This document shows, piece after piece, positions 59,436 through 64,000 of a stretch of DNA of 64,000 nucleotides (positions are counted from its first letter, which is position 1; each line of letters starts with the position of its first letter). The notes beneath the pieces are model-generated. The model saw nothing but the letters and a program-made list of their open reading frames with translations. It did not search any database and was not told the origin of the DNA. A program made the translations under genes and the position numbers. The stretch comes from Takakia lepidozioides (lineage: Eukaryota; Streptophyta; Takakiopsida; Takakiales; Takakiaceae). The stretch lies in contig CM060732.1 in NCBI GenBank assembly GCA_030704615.1, positions 51,999,053-52,063,052 on the forward strand, read 5' to 3'.

Positions 59436-62400
59436 CTATCTTTGGAGTGGTGTTGCTGTGGATGTGGCTTGCAGTAGCGAATCAGGAAAGCTGGTGGGTC
59501 GGTGAAGACTACAAGACGCAGACAGAGAGTTGCCAACATAGCTGGAGTGGAAACTCTTGACCTTCGGAGTCTCCTCCTTGGGCTCATCTGCTTTCTGAGA
59601 GAATTGATGCACAGGGTACATGCCTTTGATCTGGTGCAAATGCTCCACCAGTTCTTTCATGGTCGGCCGATCCTGTCCAGACAAACATCTGAAAATTGTT
59701 AATAAGGAACAACATCTCCTACCCAACATCACATTTGCACTATGATAGTACATAAAAGACTTCACTTTCTTTCCTTAGCAGTGCATTGGATCATTATCAG
59801 AGCCTCACAACATTACTGCTTCAAGACTCTCCAGCAGTATCAATGGTTGAGTAATGCACTATCATACCTCGCGCTGAAATGCCAAGCAGATCATGGCTAG
59901 TTGAGCCATAGCCTCAATTGCCTTCATCATCTCCGGCTTTGATGAGGCCTCCAGCTGTGGGTCAACTATGTCTTCCAAGCGTCCATCTTTTATCAGCGGC
60001 AAAGCAAGCGATACAAGGTTCACCTCCTTTGAGCTGCGGTTGAAGTCCACTGGTTTCTGTGATGTGATTAGCTCAAGCAGAATCACACCGAAGCTGTACA
60101 CGTCACTTTTCTCAGTCAGTTGGCAGCTCTGGTAGTACTCAGGGTCCAGGTAGCCAGGCATCCCTTTCTCTGCTGTCAAGATGTGGGTGGCATCCATCGG
60201 AACCAACTGGGACAAACCAAAATTCGTCACCTTGGCAGTAGAAGACTCATCAAGCAGGATATTGGTGGATTTTACATGTCTGTGATGGATTGGAGGGGAG
60301 GCCACACAGTGGAGGTATTCCAATGCTTCTGCAGTCTCCATTGCTACCTGCAAACGCCTGTTCCAATCCAATTGTTCTCCTGGCTGCTCCCTTTGCAAAT
60401 GCTCAAAGAGGGACCCATTCGGGATGTACTCATAGACTAGTATGGTGACGTCCATTTCTGAGCAGTAGCCCAGAAGCCGTACCAGGTTTTGGTGGTTGAT
60501 TTGCGACAAAACTGTCACATCCTTCAAAAACTGTTGGGTGCCACTTCCATTCACATGATTGGTTCTCTTGATGGCCACTACTGTCCCATTGTCAAGTGTC
60601 CCTTTGTAGACTGTACCAAATTCTCCACCACCAAGCTTCAGGTCATCAGCAAAGCCCTCGGTAGCCCTTTCCAGCTCTTTGAAGGTGAATAGGGTTGCCA
60701 TTGGCTCTGTCCCCCGTGCTGTAGCAGAGAATATCCTTCGAATGTTTTTTAGACTTCTGAGGTTGGTCATGGCAATGTTGGTCACCCTCTCTGGTTTGGC
60801 ATGTCCATTCTTCCATGACCAGCAACATATAAGTGCAGCGACTGCCAAACAGATCATTGCTGCACAAAGGCCTGCCAAGGAGATTTTGCTTTGCCATCTC
60901 AGTTGAGAGATGACTGTTGGTGCTTTAACAAAGAAACCTCCATCCTAGATTTACCCTTCTCCCTGCATAACTTGTTCACAATCAAGAGCAATTTTCTGTT
61001 TGACTTGCGCTTTACTAACAGCAAATTTTCGTAGTTGGATGCCCCTCTCAAAGAGATCATTGCTTTAGGACTAGGAGGGTTAACGATGGCGTTGTTGTTC
61101 AACTTAGATCTTAATAGTGCATTTGAAGTTGATACACTGCCACCTGAGATCAACTTTCCAACTTTCTGTGATTGATTTCAGTGGGCTTTCAAGTTCAACA
61201 TATCAACACATGTGCTGCATGTGTACTTCCTCTCTCAATTCGCCAACAAGAAGGACAGTCAAGGCCAGTAAATTCATCAAGGCCACGCCTAAGCATGACT
61301 TACAGCTCTGAAGGGGCTTGTCAAGTGATCCAACTCCACCAGACGAGTCGCACCCTGGGATGATTGCATGGCTCCTCATCCATTCAGATGCCTGCCATGG
61401 ATGCAGGTATACTGGTTGATAGTTCCTAGACGATTTTTTTGCCAATTAGGGCTGCAGGTTTCCTTTGGTGTGTCTCAGAGCTCTTAGCATCCAACAATAT
61501 TGATTCTCAAACAAGATTTGTTGAGCTGGCTATCAGAGAGACACGGCCATACCTGCACCTAATCCAGTTTTGGACTTGCCCTTCATAGGTCGACAGCCAG
61601 TGCCCTTGATCAAGCCATCTCCTCGGTAATTATCGATGCACCGGCAAATGTAGGAGCCCCCCTCGCTGACGCAATTGGCATCTTGATCACACTTTCTCCA
61701 CGCAGATTCTGGGCACTGCGTAGCAACTGCAAATACAGTGTCCTTGTCAAATTTGAAGGAGCTCGGCAAAGGAAGAAAATGCGACAGATTTGGAGGTGGG
61801 TAATAGCGACCTAGTGCTGTGGTAAAGAGCTGGGCAGGCAAAAGAAGGCATGGGCGGAGACTCACCACTGCATCCAGTGCCATTGTTGAACCCGTCACCC
61901 GTGAAGCCTGCTCGACACTCACAATTGTAGCCAGAGTAGTTGTGAATCCCTTGAACATCCAGACACGTTCCATTTGTGGAGCACACGCCGCGAGGTGCTG
62001 CTTCACAAGACCCTGCGAGGGACCACAAAAGCTGGACTCCATACTCTCCATCACCGAGGACAGAATTATTGCTAGTGTTATAGCTTTCCGGGTATACCAT
62101 ACTAGAGAAGCCACAATCGGACTGTCCTTGGTAACTTATTCCGCCCCCAAACAGGTTCACATCTCTCGCACCACTGGGAATAGATACCGCGCAGCAGCTG
62201 TAGATATTGCAGAAGTCATAGATGGGCTTGTCGTTCGAGCACGAGGTTTGGCACTGCCCCAACTCATTCGCTAGATCTGTCGTGAAGTTCCCGGATGAGT
62301 TGCACCCATTCACAAAGAACAGGTTATTAGGAGACAGTGCGTATGGCCCCAGTGGTGGTAGCGTGAATTTGGCTGTGCCGTCCGCAAGGAGGGATCCATC

Positions 62401-62718
62401 GCATGACATGGCCTTCACGCTGGTCGTATTGACGATGAGGAAGGTCGTGTTGAAAGTGAGCACGTCGTAGTTGCCTGAGGGGGTTGGCAGATAGAGGGTC
62501 CCATGGCTGCTGCAATTGAGCTGAAACTCTGGGAGTCCACACCGGGGACTTATTCCGAAAGGGTACTGCACTGTTGTGTTCCCACACTTTTGAGGGCATT
62601 GTGTAGAGTTGGTGGCAGCTGCGATGGTGCTCGAAGCATTCAAGGCCAGGACTAACAGCGCGCACGTAACTAATACCGGTATTCGCATAAGCTGCCCTGG
62701 AAGAATGGCAGAAAGCAT
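59436..62718 (-). CDS. WAK-like receptor kinase with degenerate catalytic residues (predicted pseudokinase)
   Basis: Exons 61866-62718, 61553-61726, 59868-60913 and 59436-59672 are all phase-consistent and give about 769 residues. Met 62718 (or 62688) is chosen because it precedes the signal peptide MRIPVLVTCALLVLALNASS. The ectodomain has a GUB_WAK_bind module (CPQKCGNTTVQYPFGISPRC), the Cys-rich WAK-associated part and two EGF-like modules (GTCLDVQG...CECRAGFTGDG; CDQDANCVSEGGSYICRC). A transmembrane helix (LAGLCAAMICLAVAALICCW) precedes the kinase domain. The Gly loop (LGGGEFGTVYKG) and VAIK lysine are intact. The catalytic loop, however, reads HRHVKSTN instead of HRDVKSTN, the DFG motif reads NFG, and GTPGY reads GMPGY. 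WAK proteins bind cell-wall pectin fragments. This one can probably bind nucleotide but hardly phosphorylate, so signalling through a partner kinase is likely. Confidence 0.87.
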
Positions 62719-64000
62719 TCCACGACGAGGTCCGAGGAGGGGAGCTACCATTAACGTGGCTACAGATAGGTTGATCACAGACTGTTTGCATGCTGATGAC
62801 TTCTGCTGCTTCAGCACTGCTGGAGTTCCACGCCTGCCAGCATTGTGGATCCTTCCTTCCTGCATCTATTTCCCCCGAAACTTATCTCTCTTCAACCCTC
62901 GGCCCCGAATTCTCACTGATACACACCAAAAGCTTCTCCCTGTCTCTTTCCCACGCACCTGTCTGTGCCCCTCTTTCCCTTCCTCTCCAGCTCAAGCTGT
63001 CACCGTTCTACTCAAAGCCTCCCCGCAGAATGATCTCCGTTTGATCTCAGGTGCAAGTGACTCCAAAAAACAAGAACAATTCAGCTCCAACATGCGCCCC
63101 TCGTCATGGCACTGGGATCAACACAGCATTGACTTGGAAAGCAGGATTAAATTCGACATAAAGAAGGCAGACAATCACACATCCCACAAAAAGGAAGCAA
63201 GAAACTACCGATTTCAAGACAAATCCAACACTTTTGGAATCAACTGCATGATAGAAAGTCACGGAGGAGGTGGGCAAGGGCAAGACGGGGCCAGTAGAAG
63301 CTGCTCGAGAGTGCAGGCACCAAGTGCGCAGCTTGGCCCACCTCAGTGAGCCCGCCCCCTGCAAACTTCCCTTTAAAGACAGCACTCAATTTCTCACGTG
63401 TCTCTTCGCCACATGTGCCCCCCTTGGGGTACATAATGGATACCGGAGTGTAACGACACTGGAGGCATGGGAAAACTGGGCAGACATGAAACTGGTTGCA
63501 AGGTTTACTTCCCCCCTAAAAACAATTGTGCCTTTCATGACATGGGTTTTGTCGATAATGAGATTTTGATTTTCCCCTTCAGTTTCTTGATTGTGGGTTT
63601 TCGTTTCTTTGTGGTTTTCTTCCCAAATCGACATTCGTTAAGTCGGGACTCGGTACATGGTGGATGTTTTCTGAAAACATGCAATCTCATGGTTTCCTTG
63701 TGCGGAAACAGGATAGTTGCTACCCCACAAACAGCCTACCCCTGTTGTGTAGAAGCTTTCATGCAACAAGTCTTAGTTGGCATTCATCTTACTGTAGGTA
63801 TCTCGCAGTTGCTTAGCATCCATCATTATTCTTCAAATCGGGGATGTTTGTTGCATGTTGTTGTGGATTATAAATTGATAAACGATAGAGCGTCCATGAT
63901 AGCAGGAGCATAAAGCCTTCCCCGGAGGCTGGATGCTGGGACAGCCTGTATGTATGCCAAGGCACATGAGTGAATGCTCCCCAGTCGGGACCACCATCTC
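62719..64000. other. Upstream region of the WAK-like gene, no further gene recognised
   Basis: An alternative upstream Met in frame exists at 62865, but it would bury the signal peptide 60 residues in. CT-rich sequence at 62930-63000 may belong to its 5' UTR or promoter. No ORF to the end of the window shows a recognised domain. Confidence 0.4.

Noticed and set aside
1-64000. CRISPR arrays, bacterial operons, rRNA genes
   Set aside because: No short regularly spaced identical repeats with unique spacers, no ribosome-binding-site-led gene runs and no rRNA-like sequence were seen. The window is eukaryotic nuclear DNA.

Overview
This window is plant nuclear DNA. The evidence is split genes with GT-AG introns (one looks like a minor-spliceosome intron), plant-type families (a wall-associated-kinase-like receptor, a plastid-targeted LEA protein, an ABCB transporter), and many retrotransposon fragments, SINE-like tRNA relics and tandem duplications. 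A non-seed land plant (lycophyte, fern or bryophyte type) fits best, because genes are separated and internally expanded by degraded repeats. That placement is an inference and not a firm identification.

Layout, left to right. (1) 187-9946, minus: a GPI ethanolamine phosphate transferase 1 (PIGN/MCD4) gene of at least 18 exons. Its introns hold a LINE relic and dispersed repeats. One intron has U12-type signals, and one exon carries an apparent deletion with two compensating frameshifts. (2) 10.0-12.4 kb: a 944-bp non-autonomous hAT transposon with a clean 8-bp target duplication, plus tRNA-derived SINE relics. (3) 12.67-14.0 kb, plus: a two-exon gene for an unrecognised proline-rich protein. 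(4) 16.8-21.5 kb, minus: a degraded Ty1/copia retrotransposon with very short LTRs (82-85 bp) and a half-tRNA-iMet primer binding site. (5) 22-30 kb: an imperfect ~0.5-kb tandem duplication, a cluster of five different hairpins, a captured kinesin-13 motor fragment, and an LTR-retrotransposon gag with two zinc knuckles but no pol. (6) 31.55-36.43 kb, minus: an OTU7/OTUD3-type deubiquitinase gene ending in a SEC-C motif. (7) 37.3-40.6 kb: a broken Crypton/DUF3504-like tyrosine recombinase relic on the minus strand, interrupted by a segment with a plus-strand ORF, flanked by direct repeats and a long hairpin. (8) 43.3-48.5 kb, plus: an ABCB transporter pseudogene with a large internal deletion and a frameshift. 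(9) 49.4-53.8 kb: two LINE 3' relics of one family, a ~118-bp minisatellite, a lysine-rich unknown gene model, and a 302-bp tandem duplication. (10) 55.48-56.65 kb, minus: a two-exon plastid LEA gene with four ACGTGG (ABRE/G-box) motifs upstream. (11) 59.44-62.72 kb, minus: a WAK-like receptor whose kinase domain has lost both catalytic aspartates (HRD to HRH, DFG to NFG).

The apparently intact host genes are the deubiquitinase, the LEA gene, the proline-rich gene and the WAK-like gene. PIGN is nearly complete but carries a suspicious exon. These genes do not form a pathway; they are unrelated neighbours in repeat-rich chromatin. The most unusual items are the tyrosine recombinase relic, the predicted pseudokinase receptor, the U12-type PIGN intron, the copia element with half-tRNA priming and minimal LTRs, and the five-hairpin cluster. 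Where exon boundaries are given they were derived by hand from splice signals and reading-frame phase. No database or transcript search was possible.
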